From the NCBI RefSeq assembly GCF_900104705.1, contig NZ_LT629734.1:1488001-1552000 (forward strand): DNA of 64,000 nt, read 5' to 3'. This DNA comes from Agrococcus carbonis. GTDB lineage: Bacteria > Actinomycetota > Actinomycetes > Actinomycetales > Microbacteriaceae. Both the position numbers and the translations under genes were made by a program. Shown piece by piece: positions 8,493 through 19,070 of the stretch. Within the stretch, counting starts at the first letter, position 1; the number at the start of each line of letters is the position of its first letter. The notes below the pieces were generated by a model. That model worked only from the letters and a program-made list of their open reading frames with translations, was not told where the DNA came from and made no database searches.

Positions 8493-8630
8493 TCGACCTG
8501 ACGGGGCCGTCAGGGCCGACCTGCCGACCACTGAGCGTCTCGACAGGCAAGCCTGAGTCGCCCCTGCGCGCCGTGCCGGGGTACGCGGATTACCGTTCAG
8601 GCGTCAGCCGGACGAGGAACGGAACCCACG

Positions 8631-10628
8631 ATGTGCGCCGCACGACCGCCACTGCTCCACCAGGAGCTCGTCGCGCTCGCCGCGCCCACGCAGGTCTGGT
8701 CGGCGCACGACGGCACGGTCGGCTCGAGCGAGGCGCACGGGGTGTACCACGGCGACTGGCGCTACGTGCGGGCGATGGGGCTGCTGGTCGACGGCGTGCC
8801 GGTCGAGCCGATCGCGAGCGCCGAGGAGCAGGGCCGCACCATCTTCCACGCCGTCGCGTGCGCGGCGGGCTCGAACCTGCCCATCCCCCGCGTCTCGGTC
8901 GAGCGGATGCGCGAGGTGCGGCCCGGCGCGCTCGTCGAGCGGGTGACCCTCGTCAACGGCCGCGACGAGGCGGTCGACGCGGTCGTCGAGCTCGTGTGCG
9001 AGATCGAGCTCGCGCCGATCGAGAGCGTGCGCGCAGGGCAGCCGGCGCCCGAGGCCATCGAGCTCGTGCCGCTCGTCGACGGCGAGCACGTCGTGATGCG
9101 CGACGGCACCCGCACGGTGCGGATCTCCGGCCGCGGCGGCGCCCTGCGCATCGACGGCAGCCGCGTCGTGCTCGCCCAGGAGGCGCACGTCCTGCCCGAC
9201 GACTGGTCGGGCATGACGCTCGAGCTCGAGATCGACGACCCGACGCTCGCGGTGCACGGCGCGCGCTGCGACGCGGCGCTCGACCAGCTCGAGCCGACCG
9301 GCCGGCCCGCGCTCGACCGCTGGGCCGAGCGGGCGATGGCCGATCTCGAGAGCCTGCTGCTCGACGCGGGCCACGGGGCCTTCCCCGCCGCCGGCGCCCC
9401 GTGGCACATGACGATGGTCGCCCGCGACGCGCTCATCGCGTGCCGGCTGCTGCTGCCCCTCGGCGGCGCGCTCGCCGAGGGCACGCTGCGCACGCTCGCC
9501 GCCCGCCAGGGCGTGCAGGTCGACGCGGCGACCGGCGAGCAGCCGGGCCGCATCCTGCACGAGATGCGCCAGAGCGACCCGGTGCGGCCGGGCGTCGAGC
9601 CGCCGCCGGTCTACACGGGCTCCCTCGACGCGACGCCCCTGTGGATCGTGCTGCTGCACGACGCCTGGCAGGCGGGGCTGCCGCTCGAGACCGTGCGCGA
9701 GCTGCGCACGGCGCTGCACGCGGCACTCCACTGGATGGAGTCGCACTGCGGCGACGGATTCTTCACGGCCGCCGACGAGGCGGGCTACGGGCACTCGGGC
9801 AAGGGCTGGGAGGGCGGCGCCGAGCGGCGCATCGCCCCCGCCGCGGATGGCGCGGCCCCCCTCGCGACCGCGCAGGCGCAAGGACTCGCGTGCCGCGCGG
9901 CGGTGGGCGGGGCAGCGCTGCTCGACGCGCTCGGCGACGACGGCGAGCCGTGGCGCGCGTGGGCCGAGCGGCTGCGCGCGCGGTTCCGCGACGCCTTCTG
10001 GGTGCGGCACGAGGATGCGCGCTTCCCCGCGATGGCGCTCGACGCCGACGGCCAGCCGATCGAGGTGCTCGTGAGCGACATCGGCCAGCTCATCGGCACG
10101 ACGCTCCTGAGCCGCGTCGAGGAGGCCGAGGTCGCGCGGCTGCTGCTCGACGACCGCCTCTCCTCCGGGTTCGGCCTGCGCACCATGGCGACCGATGCCG
10201 AGCACTACTGGCCGCTCGCGCCCTACTCGGGTGCGATCTGGCCGCACGACACCGCGATCGCCGTCGAGGGGCTGCTGCGCTCGGGCTTCGTCGGCGAGGC
10301 GGGGCAGCTCGCGGCGCAGCTCGAGCGGGCGGCGGATGCGTTCGACGGCCGGATGCCCGAGGTGTACGCGGGCTACGGGGTCGACGACGCCCCCGACCCG
10401 ATCCCCTACCCCGGCGCGTGCTCGCCGCAGGCGTGGAGCGCCGCGGCCGTCGTGCCGGTGCACCGGGCGCTGCTCGCGGTGCCCAGCCGACGGCACACGG
10501 ATCGCGGCCACCGGCACCTCATCGCGCTCGAGCCCGACGCATCCGCCGACCCCGAGCCGCTGCAGATCAACGCGGGCACTGCGCAGGCGCCGAGGCCGCG
10601 CCTGCGGCTCGTGCCGCCCACCGCCTGA
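8631..10628 (+). CDS. Amylo-alpha-1,6-glucosidase / glycogen debranching-type enzyme
   Basis: A 665-aa protein with an N-terminal beta-sandwich domain of the glycogen-debranching N-terminal type (about residues 10-210; GVYHGDWRYV, LVERVTLVNG) and a C-terminal alpha/alpha barrel (about 230-610; WHMTMVARDALIACRLLLPLG, GFGLRTMATD, YSGAIWPHDTAIAVEGLLRSGF). It is expected to act on alpha-1,6 branches of glycogen-like glucans. The ATG at 8631 follows GAGGAACGG. It stands alone, converges with the sugar ABC operon and is separated from it by a strong hairpin; the context (alpha-glucoside importer, trehalose synthase) supports an alpha-glucan role. Exact specificity cannot be told. Confidence 0.85.
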   Translation: MCAARPPLLHQELVALAAPTQVWSAHDGTVGSSEAHGVYHGDWRYVRAMGLLVDGVPVEPIASAEEQGRTIFHAVACAAGSNLPIPRVSVERMREVRPGALVERVTLVNGRDEAVDAVVELVCEIELAPIESVRAGQPAPEAIELVPLVDGEHVVMRDGTRTVRISGRGGALRIDGSRVVLAQEAHVLPDDWSGMTLELEIDDPTLAVHGARCDAALDQLEPTGRPALDRWAERAMADLESLLLDAGHGAFPAAGAPWHMTMVARDALIACRLLLPLGGALAEGTLRTLAARQGVQVDAATGEQPGRILHEMRQSDPVRPGVEPPPVYTGSLDATPLWIVLLHDAWQAGLPLETVRELRTALHAALHWMESHCGDGFFTAADEAGYGHSGKGWEGGAERRIAPAADGAAPLATAQAQGLACRAAVGGAALLDALGDDGEPWRAWAERLRARFRDAFWVRHEDARFPAMALDADGQPIEVLVSDIGQLIGTTLLSRVEEAEVARLLLDDRLSSGFGLRTMATDAEHYWPLAPYSGAIWPHDTAIAVEGLLRSGFVGEAGQLAAQLERAADAFDGRMPEVYAGYGVDDAPDPIPYPGACSPQAWSAAAVVPVHRALLAVPSRRHTDRGHRHLIALEPDASADPEPLQINAGTAQAPRPRLRLVPPTA

Positions 10629-10691
10629 CCGGCGCGCCGCCGGGGCCCAGCCGACGAGGGAGCCGCGGGCGGAGCGCCCGCCTTGCCGATC

Positions 10692-10725
10692 CTCGGGACG
10701 AGGCGCTCAGGCGCCTCGTCCCGAG
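10692..10725. terminator. Bidirectional hairpin terminator
   Basis: Perfect 15-bp stem with a 4-base loop (TCAG) between two convergent genes, the debranching enzyme and the ABC permease. It lacks a clear T-tract, as is common in GC-rich actinobacteria. Confidence 0.8.
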
Positions 10726-10730
10726 CCCGC

Positions 10731-11711
10731 TCAGCCCTTCGCCGAGCCGGCGAGCAGCCCTCGCACGAAGTAGCGCTGCAGGCCGAAGAAGACGATGAGC
10801 GGCACGACGAGCGAGACGAAGGCGCCGGCGGTGAGCCGCTCCCAGTTCTCGCCGCGAGACCCCGCGAGCTCTGCCAGCCGCTGCATGAGCGGCGCGGTAT
10901 CCGGTGTGCCGGAGGAGAACACGAGCGCGACGAGCAGGTCGTTCCACACCCACAGGAACTGGAAGATCGCGAACGACGCGATCGCCGGCGTTGCGAGCGG
11001 CAGGATGATGCGCAGGAAGATCTGCCCGTGGCCCGCGCCGTCGACGCGGGCCGCCTCGATGACGTCGGCCGGGATGGCCGAGATGAAGTTGTGCAGCAGG
11101 AAGATCGCGAGCGGCAGGCCGAAGATCGCGTGGGCGATCCACACGGGCAGGAACTGCCGGTCGCTGATGAACGGCACCGCGTCGTGCAGCGCGTTCTGGA
11201 AGGGCTGCAGGAACGTCACGAACAGCTGCAGCAGCGGGATGAGCGCCATCTGCAGCGGCACGATCTGGAGCGCGAAGACGATCACGAAGAGCGTCGACGA
11301 GCCGCGGAACTTCACCCACGCGAACGCGTAGGCGGCGAGCGAGGCGAGCACGAGCGGGATGAGCGTGCCGGGGATCGCGATCGCGAGCGAGTTCACGAAG
11401 TACTCGCCGAGCTGCGGCGACGACTGGGAGCCCGAGAAGAGCACCTCGCCGTAGTTGGCGAGCGTGAGCTGCGGGTCGCTGAAGAACGTCCACCATCCCG
11501 AGGTGGCGATCTGGTCGGCGGGACGGAACGACGACAGCAGCAGCCCGAACGTCGGGATGGTCCACAGGACCGCGATGACGAGCGCGGCGATCGTCGCCCA
11601 CGGGCTCGTGAGCCGGCGCTTCACGCGGTCGGCGCGCGTCGTCCCGCCGAGCGACGCGTCCGCGGCGGCCGGCGTGATCTCGGGGTCGGGGGTGATTGCC
11701 ACGGAGCTCAT
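10731..11711 (-). CDS. Sugar ABC transporter permease (MalG/AglG-like)
   Basis: A 326-aa inner-membrane permease, with six predicted membrane segments and the EAA loop seen as VIEAARVDGAGHGQIFLRIILP. The ATG at 11711 overlaps the stop of the upstream permease (ATGA). It pairs with the 518-aa permease and the 453-aa binding protein as an alpha-glucoside-type importer (CUT1 class). The closest named group is AglG/MalG; the substrate is inferred as an alpha-glucoside from the adjacent trehalose synthase. No ATPase gene is present, so a shared MsiK-like ATPase encoded elsewhere is expected. Confidence 0.88.
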   Translation of the reverse strand: MSSVAITPDPEITPAAADASLGGTTRADRVKRRLTSPWATIAALVIAVLWTIPTFGLLLSSFRPADQIATSGWWTFFSDPQLTLANYGEVLFSGSQSSPQLGEYFVNSLAIAIPGTLIPLVLASLAAYAFAWVKFRGSSTLFVIVFALQIVPLQMALIPLLQLFVTFLQPFQNALHDAVPFISDRQFLPVWIAHAIFGLPLAIFLLHNFISAIPADVIEAARVDGAGHGQIFLRIILPLATPAIASFAIFQFLWVWNDLLVALVFSSGTPDTAPLMQRLAELAGSRGENWERLTAGAFVSLVVPLIVFFGLQRYFVRGLLAGSAKG

Positions 11712-13264
11712 CGGATCGCCTTCTGCTGGTTCAGGACGCGGATGTTGTAGGCGACGATCGGCAGCACCATGATGAACAGGATCAGCGCGAGCGCCGCACC
11801 TCTGCCGGGCTCGCCGGAGCGGAACGCCTGGGTGTACATCTCGTTCGCCACGACCGACGTGCTGAAGTTGCCCGCCGTCATCGTGCGCACGATGTCGAAG
11901 ACCTTGAGGGTCGCGATCGAGATGGTCGTGATGACCACGACGAGCGAGGTGCGGATGCCGGGCAGCGTGACGTTCGAGAAGCGCTGCCACGGGTTCGCGC
12001 CGTCGATCTGGGCGGCCTCGAGCTGCTCGGTCGGCACGCCCTTGATCGCCGCCGAGAGCACGACCATCGCGAAGCCGGTCTGGATCCAGATCATGACCGC
12101 GATGAGCGCGAGCGTGTTCCAGGGGCTGTTCTGCAGGATCTGCTGCGGCGCGCCGCCGAACCACACGATGATCTGGTTGACGAAGCCGATCTGATCCTGC
12201 TCGGGCCCGCGGTAGGCGTACATGAACTTCCAGATGATGGAGGCGCCCACCATCGAGATCGCCATCGGCATGAACACGAGCATCTTGTACACGCGCTCGC
12301 CGCGGCTCTTGTCGATGAACACCGCGTAGGCGAGGCCGATCGCGGTCGAGAGCGTCGGCACGAGGATGACCCACACGACCGTGTTGGCGAGGGTGACGAG
12401 GGCCTCCGGCTGGGTGAACATCCACACGAAGTTGTCGACGCCGTTGAACGTGCCCGTGCGGTCGGTGAACGCGAGCACGGTCGTGCGGATCGCCGGGTAG
12501 ACGAGGCCGACCGTGAGCAGCAGCGCCGCGGGCGCGAGGAAGACGAGCATCGGCCGCGAGTCCTCGTCCTCGTCGGCGAAGTAGCCGAGGAGCCCGATGA
12601 TGCTGAGCCCCGCGGCGGCGGCCCACGGCCAGACGCCGATCGGCTGCTCGCGGCCCTGCTCCAGGACGAGCGCGACCACCACGACCGCGACAGCGGCGGC
12701 GAGCCAGGCGATGAGCCGCACCCCGCGGCGGATGCGCGGGGGCAGGAAGGCGATCGCGGCCGTCGCGAGCAGCGCGGCCGCGAGCGGCCAGCCGACGATC
12801 GTCGCGGCGAGCACGAGGGCGGGGGTGACCCAGTCGAGCGCCGGGATGCGCTCTGCCGACATCGCGACCACCACGAGCGCGATGACGAGCACCGCGCCGA
12901 GCGCGCGCATGACGGCGCTGCGCACCGCGGCGGGCGCCGGCTGCAGCAGGCGGTCGAGCAGCCACTGCAGCACGACCGCGACGATGCCGGCGACGCCGAT
13001 CATGATCGCGGCGTTCGTGAGCGCCTGCGTCATCCACGGCACGGCGCCGTAGAGCACCCGGGCGAGGATCGCGATGAGGGCGAAGGCCGCGATGAGGATC
13101 ACGCGGGGCCGCAGCCCCTGGCGGATCGCAGCGCCCCAGCTCGCGGCCCGCGGCTTGTCCTCCGGTCGGTCGAGGAACGTCAGCAGCAGCGCCATCACGA
13201 CGCCGAAGGCCGCGAGGCCGACGACGGCCTGCAGCACCTTGCCGACCAGATCCATCGTGGTCAT
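11708..13264 (-). CDS. Sugar ABC transporter permease (MalF/AglF-like) with extended N-terminal membrane region
   Basis: 518 aa, versus about 300 for most CUT1 permeases. Residues from about 230 onward are the permease domain (MLVFLAPAALLLTVGLVYPA, then the EAA-type loop QLEAAQIDGANPWQRFSNVT). Residues 1-230 add about six to seven hydrophobic segments with no recognisable motif (for example LVLAATIVGWPLAAALLATA), a region seen in some AglF-like proteins. The ATG at 13264 is used; one at 13255 is possible. Its end overlaps the next permease, and an 80-bp gap with a hairpin separates it from the binding-protein gene. Confidence 0.87.
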   Translation of the reverse strand: MTTMDLVGKVLQAVVGLAAFGVVMALLLTFLDRPEDKPRAASWGAAIRQGLRPRVILIAAFALIAILARVLYGAVPWMTQALTNAAIMIGVAGIVAVVLQWLLDRLLQPAPAAVRSAVMRALGAVLVIALVVVAMSAERIPALDWVTPALVLAATIVGWPLAAALLATAAIAFLPPRIRRGVRLIAWLAAAVAVVVVALVLEQGREQPIGVWPWAAAAGLSIIGLLGYFADEDEDSRPMLVFLAPAALLLTVGLVYPAIRTTVLAFTDRTGTFNGVDNFVWMFTQPEALVTLANTVVWVILVPTLSTAIGLAYAVFIDKSRGERVYKMLVFMPMAISMVGASIIWKFMYAYRGPEQDQIGFVNQIIVWFGGAPQQILQNSPWNTLALIAVMIWIQTGFAMVVLSAAIKGVPTEQLEAAQIDGANPWQRFSNVTLPGIRTSLVVVITTISIATLKVFDIVRTMTAGNFSTSVVANEMYTQAFRSGEPGRGAALALILFIMVLPIVAYNIRVLNQQKAIR

Positions 13265-13297
13265 GCACTCCCCCTGACGTTCCGGGGCCGCGTCGGC

Positions 13298-13338
13298 GAG
13301 GCCGGTGCGGGAGCCGTGACAGCCCCCGCACCGGCCTC
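13298..13338. terminator. Intra-operon hairpin after the binding-protein gene
   Basis: Perfect 14-bp stem with a 13-base loop located between the binding protein and the first permease. In sugar ABC operons such a structure typically lowers readthrough or stabilises the upstream message, so the binding protein outnumbers the permeases. Confidence 0.75.
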
Positions 13339-13344
13339 AGCCCA

Positions 13345-14706
13345 CTACTGCGGCCAGCTGTCCTCGACCGTGGCCAGCATGGTCTCCGAGTCGGTGCCGG
13401 AGATCCAGTCGACCATGCCCCGCCACAGCGTGCCGGAGCCCACCGCGCCGGGCATCAGGTCGGATCCGTCGAACCGGAACGTGGTGTTCGGGTCCTGGAG
13501 GATGTCGTACGCCTGGCGCAGCAGGTCGCTCGAGGCGTTCGCCGGGTCGAGGCCCGAGTTCGCCGAGAGCACGCCGCCGAGCGAGACGCGCGAGTTCGCC
13601 CACTCGGGGCTCGAGAGGTACGTCTGCGTCGCCACGACCTCCTCGGCGTCGCTGAACGCGCCGACGAGCTCGCCGCCGCCGGTCACGTCGGCGGCGCCCG
13701 CCTCCTGACCGGGGAGGATGAAGGCCCAGACGTCGCCGTCCTCGGCCACGGTCACGCCGTCGCCCCAGAAGCCCTCGTAGAACGAGGCCTGGTGGTGCAT
13801 CGCGCACTCGCCGTCGAGCACCGGCAGGCCGGCCTCGCCGAAGTCGGTGGTCGCGATCGTCGTGACGTCGCCGATGCCACCGTTGACGTTGGCGTCATCC
13901 TTGATGAGCGCGCCGACCCGGTCGAGCGCCGCGACGATCTCCGGGCTGTCGAACGGGATCTCGTGCGCGACCCACTGGTCGTAGACGTCGGCGCCCGCGG
14001 TGCGGATGACGTAGTCCTCGAGCCAGTCGGTGCCCGGCCAGCCCGTCGCCTCACCCGAGCCGAAGCCGACGCACCAGGGCTTCATGACGCCCGACTCGGC
14101 GATCGCGGCGGTGACCTCGTCGACCTCGTCGAGGGTCGTCGGGACCTCCCAGCCGTTCTCCTCCCAGACCGACGGCGAGTACCAGACGAAGCCCTTGACG
14201 CTCGCCATCAGCGGAGCGGCGTACACCGTGCCGTCGACCGTGCCGAAGCCCTGCCAGGTCTCGTTCCAGTACTCCTGCGCGTTCGCCTGCACCGCCTCGG
14301 GCGCCTCGAGCACGGAGCCCGTGCCGACGACCGACTGCAGCAGGCCGGGCTGCGGGAAGATGGCGAGGTCGGGCGGGTTGCCGCCCTGGATGCGCACGTT
14401 GATCTGCGCCTCGAACTCCGCGGAGCCCTCGTAGACGACGTCGATGCCGGTGCACTCCTCGAACTCGGCCCACGACTCGTTGAGGCGCTCCTGCTCCTCG
14501 TTGAGGATCGTGCCGTAGACGTTGACCTCGGCGCCGTCGAACGTGCCGTAGTCGGCGTAGGCCTCGCAGCCGGCGGCACCCGGTGCCGCCGAGCCGCCGG
14601 GCTCCTCGGAGGCGCCCGGCTCCGCATCGCCGACGCAGCCCGTGAGGGCGAGCGCGACGACGCCAGCGATGCCGAGCGGCACCGCGATCCTGCGTGCGTG
14701 CTTCAC
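13345..14706 (-). CDS. Alpha-glucoside ABC transporter substrate-binding lipoprotein
   Basis: A 453-aa extracellular solute-binding protein (family 1, MalE/AglE-like). It has a lipoprotein signal peptide (KHARRIAVPLGIAGVVALAL) with lipobox LTGC, a Gly/Ser/Pro linker, then the binding fold with INVRIQGGNPPDLAIFPQPG and conserved Trp/Tyr residues near the ligand cleft (LWRGMVDWISG at the end). It is the first gene of the minus-strand importer operon, directly downstream of a palindromic operator, so it is probably repressed by the divergent LacI protein. Confidence 0.92.
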   Translation of the reverse strand: MKHARRIAVPLGIAGVVALALTGCVGDAEPGASEEPGGSAAPGAAGCEAYADYGTFDGAEVNVYGTILNEEQERLNESWAEFEECTGIDVVYEGSAEFEAQINVRIQGGNPPDLAIFPQPGLLQSVVGTGSVLEAPEAVQANAQEYWNETWQGFGTVDGTVYAAPLMASVKGFVWYSPSVWEENGWEVPTTLDEVDEVTAAIAESGVMKPWCVGFGSGEATGWPGTDWLEDYVIRTAGADVYDQWVAHEIPFDSPEIVAALDRVGALIKDDANVNGGIGDVTTIATTDFGEAGLPVLDGECAMHHQASFYEGFWGDGVTVAEDGDVWAFILPGQEAGAADVTGGGELVGAFSDAEEVVATQTYLSSPEWANSRVSLGGVLSANSGLDPANASSDLLRQAYDILQDPNTTFRFDGSDLMPGAVGSGTLWRGMVDWISGTDSETMLATVEDSWPQ

Positions 14707-14780
14707 GTGAACTCCTTCGCTCAGTGCGTGGCACGCGCCGCAGCGGGGAATCGCACGGCGACGTGCCCAGGACTGGAACC

Positions 14781-14792
14781 GGAACCGGTTCC
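14781..14792. promoter_or_regulatory. LacI-type operator, binding-protein side
   Basis: Perfect palindrome GGAACCGGTTCC, with an extra upstream GGAACC half (CTGGAACCGGAACCGGTTCCAG overall spans 14774-14795 when read in two parts). It lies about 75 bp before the binding-protein start. Confidence 0.75.
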
Positions 14793-14905
14793 AGTGCCGA
14801 TGACGCTAGCGCACCATCCTGCGGCGGGCGCCGGATCGCATGTTGCGATTCTGCAACGATCGAAGCGGCGCCCCTCTCCGCCGGCGTGGACGACGGCCTA
14901 CGCTC

Positions 14906-14917
14906 GGAACCGGTTCC
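14906..14917. promoter_or_regulatory. LacI-type operator, regulator side
   Basis: Second copy of the same 12-base palindrome, extended to CGGAACCGGTTCCG at 14905-14918, 45 bp before the lacI ATG. This suggests autoregulation, and possible looping with the first copy 125 bp away. Confidence 0.75.
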
Positions 14918-14962
14918 GGTCCACTCCGGCGGCGACGGCGCCGCCCCGAGCGAGGGAGGCGC

Positions 14963-15973
14963 ATGCCACTGCTCTCCGACGTCGCCCGTGCCGCCGGCGT
15001 CTCGAAGGCCACCGCATCCCGCGCCCTCTCCGGCGCCGAGGGCGTCTCGCCCGCCACTCGCGAGCGGGTCGAGCGCATCGCCGCCGAGCTCGGGTTCCGG
15101 GCCTCGGGCGCCGCGCGCCGGCTCGCCACCGGCAAGACCCGCACGATCGGGGTGCTCACGCCGTCGGTCGACCGCTGGTACTTCGGCAGCGTGCTGCACG
15201 GCATCGCGCACGCCGCCGACATCCACGAGCACGACGTGCTGCTCTACGACCTCGGCGCCTTCGGCCACGGCGGCCACGAGAAGTTCGAGCGCTTCATGCG
15301 CCGCGGCGAGGTCGACGGCCTCATCACGATCACGTGGAGCCTCGTCGGCGGCGACCTCTCGCGGCTCGCCGAGCTCGGCATCCCCGTCGCGACCGTCGGC
15401 GAGCCGACCCCGCACACGCGATCCTTCAGCCTCGACGACGACGCGGCCGGCACGCAGGCGGCCGAGCACCTCGTCGCGCTGGGGCACACCGACCTGCTGC
15501 ACATCGCGAGCGAGACCGAGGTGCAGCCCTTCGACGCCTCCTCCTCCGACCGCCGCAAGCGCGCCTTCGAGGCGGTGTCGGCGCGGCACGGCCTGCGGAT
15601 GCGTCCCGTGCGCACCGTGCCGACGTCGCTCGAGGGTGCGCACGCCGTCGCGCGCGAGCTGCTCGACCGTCCCGACCGGCCGACGGGGATCGTCGCGGGC
15701 ACCGACGAGGTCGCGCTCGGGGTCGTGCTCGCCGCGCACCAGCTGCGCATCCGGGTGCCGGAGGAGCTCAGCGTCATCGGCGTCGACGACGTGCCGGCCG
15801 CGACCGCCTTCGGGCTCACGACCATCCGCCAGGATCCGGCGCAGCACGGCGAGGACGTCGTCGACTGGATCATGGCCGCGCTCGCCGAGCCGCGCGGCGC
15901 CGAGCCCGACCGCAGCCACACCGCGTACGCCCCCGAGCTCGTCGTGCGCTCGTCCACCGCCCCGCCCGCCTGA
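14963..15973 (+). CDS. LacI-family transcriptional regulator
   Basis: 336 aa from the ATG at 14963 with a strong site (GAGGGAGG) upstream. The N-terminal helix-turn-helix and hinge are clear (LSDVARAAGVSKATASRALSG), followed by a periplasmic-binding-like sensor domain (GVLTPSVDRWYFGSVLHGI to SVIGVDDVPAATAFGLTTIR). It is divergent from the importer operon and just upstream of trehalose synthase. It is expected to repress the importer, and possibly itself and treS, releasing on an alpha-glucoside ligand. The two GGAACCGGTTCC palindromes in the divergent gap are the likely operators. Confidence 0.92.
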   Translation: MPLLSDVARAAGVSKATASRALSGAEGVSPATRERVERIAAELGFRASGAARRLATGKTRTIGVLTPSVDRWYFGSVLHGIAHAADIHEHDVLLYDLGAFGHGGHEKFERFMRRGEVDGLITITWSLVGGDLSRLAELGIPVATVGEPTPHTRSFSLDDDAAGTQAAEHLVALGHTDLLHIASETEVQPFDASSSDRRKRAFEAVSARHGLRMRPVRTVPTSLEGAHAVARELLDRPDRPTGIVAGTDEVALGVVLAAHQLRIRVPEELSVIGVDDVPAATAFGLTTIRQDPAQHGEDVVDWIMAALAEPRGAEPDRSHTAYAPELVVRSSTAPPA

Positions 15974-16058
15974 GGTTGCGCGCTCGGGCGACCCGACTAG
16001 CGTGGGTGAGCGACCCGCGTGACCGCACCACCGCATCCGCCCCCGTCAAGGAGCGCCC

Positions 16059-17777
16059 GTGAGCTTCACCTCGCCGATCCCCATCCAGTCCGCGACCGTG
16101 CCGGGCCTCGCGCTCGACCGCGACTGGCACCGCAAGAGCGTCTTCTACGAGGTGATGGTGCGCTCGTTCGTCGACTCGAACGGCGACGGGTTCGGCGACT
16201 TCACGGGGCTCACCTCCAAGCTCGACTACCTGCAGTGGCTCGGCATCGACGGCATCTGGGTGCCGCCGTTCTACCAGTCGCCGCTGCGCGACGGCGGCTA
16301 CGACGTGAGCGACTTCGAGGCGGTGCTGCCCGAGTACGGCACGATCGACGACTTCCGGCACTTCGTCGCCGAGGCGCACTCGCGCAACATGCGCGTGATG
16401 ATCGACCTGCCGATCAACCACACGTCCGATCAGCATCCGTGGTTCCTCGCCTCCCGCGAGGACCCCGACGGGCCCTACGGCGACTTCTACGTGTGGCGCG
16501 ACACCGACGAGGGCTACCCGAACGTGCGCATCATCTTCGTCGACACGGAGGAGTCGAACTGGGCGTTCGACTCGGTTCGGCGGCAGTTCTACTGGCACCG
16601 CTTCTTCTCGCACCAGCCCGACCTCAACTACGAGAACCCGGCGGTGCACGAGGCGATCGAGGGCGTCATGCGCTTCTGGCTCGACATGGGCGTCGACGGC
16701 ATCCGGCTCGACGCGATCCCCTACCTCTACGAGTCGGAGGACGGCAACGGCGAGTCCGAGCCCGCGACGCACGCCTACATCCAGAAGCTGCGCCGCATCG
16801 TCGACGACGAGTACCCGGGCCGCGTGCTCATCGCCGAGGCCAACCAGTGGCCCGCCGAGACCGCCGCCTACTTCGGCACCGCCGAGGCGCCCGAGTGCCA
16901 CATGGCGTTCGACTTCCCGACGATGCCCCGCATCTTCTACTCGCTGCGCGCCCAGAACGCGCTCGAGCTCAAGCGCATCCTCGCCGAGCAGGTCGAGGTG
17001 CCGCCGGGCGCCGCGTGGGGCGTGTTCCTGCGCAACCACGACGAGCTCACGCTCGAGATGGTGAGCGAGGAGTACCGGCAGGCGATGTACGGCTGGTACG
17101 CCTACGACCCCCGGATGCGGTCGAACGTCGGCATCCGCCGTCGCCTCGCGTCGCTGCTCGACAACTCGCGCGCCGAGCTCGAGCTCGCGAACGCCCTGCT
17201 GCTGTCACTGCCCGGCAGCCCGTTCCTCTACTACGGGGACGAGATCGGCATGGGCGACAACATCTGGCTCGACGACCGCGACGCATCCCGCACGCCCATG
17301 CAGTGGACGCCGGATCGGAACGCCGGCTTCTCGTCGGCAGACCCCGGCAAGCTCTACCTGCCCGTCGTGCAGTCGCTCGTCTACCACTACGCCGCCGTCA
17401 ACGTGGAGTCGCAGATGGCGCAGGCCTCGAGCCTGCTCAACTGGATGCGGTCGGTGCTGCACGTGCGCCGCGCCCACCCGGTCTTCGGGCTCGGCGACAT
17501 CACCGTGCTCGACACCGACAACGAGGCGGTGCTCGCCTTCGTGCGCTCGTACGAGGGCGACGGCACCTACGCGGGCGCACGCGCCGAGACGGTGCTGTGC
17601 GTGTTCTCGTTCAGCCACAACCCCGTGCACGTCTCGATCGACGCGCCGCAGTTCGCGGGCTCGCGGCTGCACGACCTCTTCGGCGGCGGCGAGTTCCCGA
17701 CCATCGCGGAGGACGGTCGCTTCTCGCTCACCTTCGGCACCCAGTCGTTCTACTGGCTGGGCGTGCAGGGCGGGTAG
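16059..17777 (+). CDS. treS: Trehalose synthase (maltose alpha-D-glucosyltransferase), GH13
   Basis: Interconverts maltose and trehalose. It is 572 aa from a GTG preceded by AAGGAG. The (beta/alpha)8 barrel has the nucleophile Asp218 (GVDGIRLDAIPYL), acid/base Glu260 (VLIAEANQWP) and the transition-state Asp328 in LRNHDELTLEMV, a block typical of TreS rather than amylases. ASRTPMQWTPDRNAGF is another family marker. There is no fused maltokinase domain. Its position after the LacI gene and an alpha-glucoside importer suggests imported maltose or trehalose feeds this enzyme. Confidence 0.93.
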   Translation: MSFTSPIPIQSATVPGLALDRDWHRKSVFYEVMVRSFVDSNGDGFGDFTGLTSKLDYLQWLGIDGIWVPPFYQSPLRDGGYDVSDFEAVLPEYGTIDDFRHFVAEAHSRNMRVMIDLPINHTSDQHPWFLASREDPDGPYGDFYVWRDTDEGYPNVRIIFVDTEESNWAFDSVRRQFYWHRFFSHQPDLNYENPAVHEAIEGVMRFWLDMGVDGIRLDAIPYLYESEDGNGESEPATHAYIQKLRRIVDDEYPGRVLIAEANQWPAETAAYFGTAEAPECHMAFDFPTMPRIFYSLRAQNALELKRILAEQVEVPPGAAWGVFLRNHDELTLEMVSEEYRQAMYGWYAYDPRMRSNVGIRRRLASLLDNSRAELELANALLLSLPGSPFLYYGDEIGMGDNIWLDDRDASRTPMQWTPDRNAGFSSADPGKLYLPVVQSLVYHYAAVNVESQMAQASSLLNWMRSVLHVRRAHPVFGLGDITVLDTDNEAVLAFVRSYEGDGTYAGARAETVLCVFSFSHNPVHVSIDAPQFAGSRLHDLFGGGEFPTIAEDGRFSLTFGTQSFYWLGVQGG

Positions 17778-17810
17778 CCGGGCTCCCGCACCGGGTGCGC
17801 GCGGGGGTGG

Positions 17811-17816
17811 CAGACT
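17811..17816 (+). promoter_or_regulatory. Putative minus-10 of the pit gene
   Basis: CAGACT, six bases before the GTG start; the same hexamer and spacing precede mgtE at 40616. Confidence 0.35.
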
Positions 17817-17822
17817 GGCGCG

Positions 17823-19069
<1,247 letters not shown>

Positions 19070-19070
<1 letters not shown>

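Noticed and set aside
8498..8513. Terminator after the MFS gene (CTGACG/CGTCAG)
   Set aside because: A 6-bp stem without a T-tract is too weak to call.
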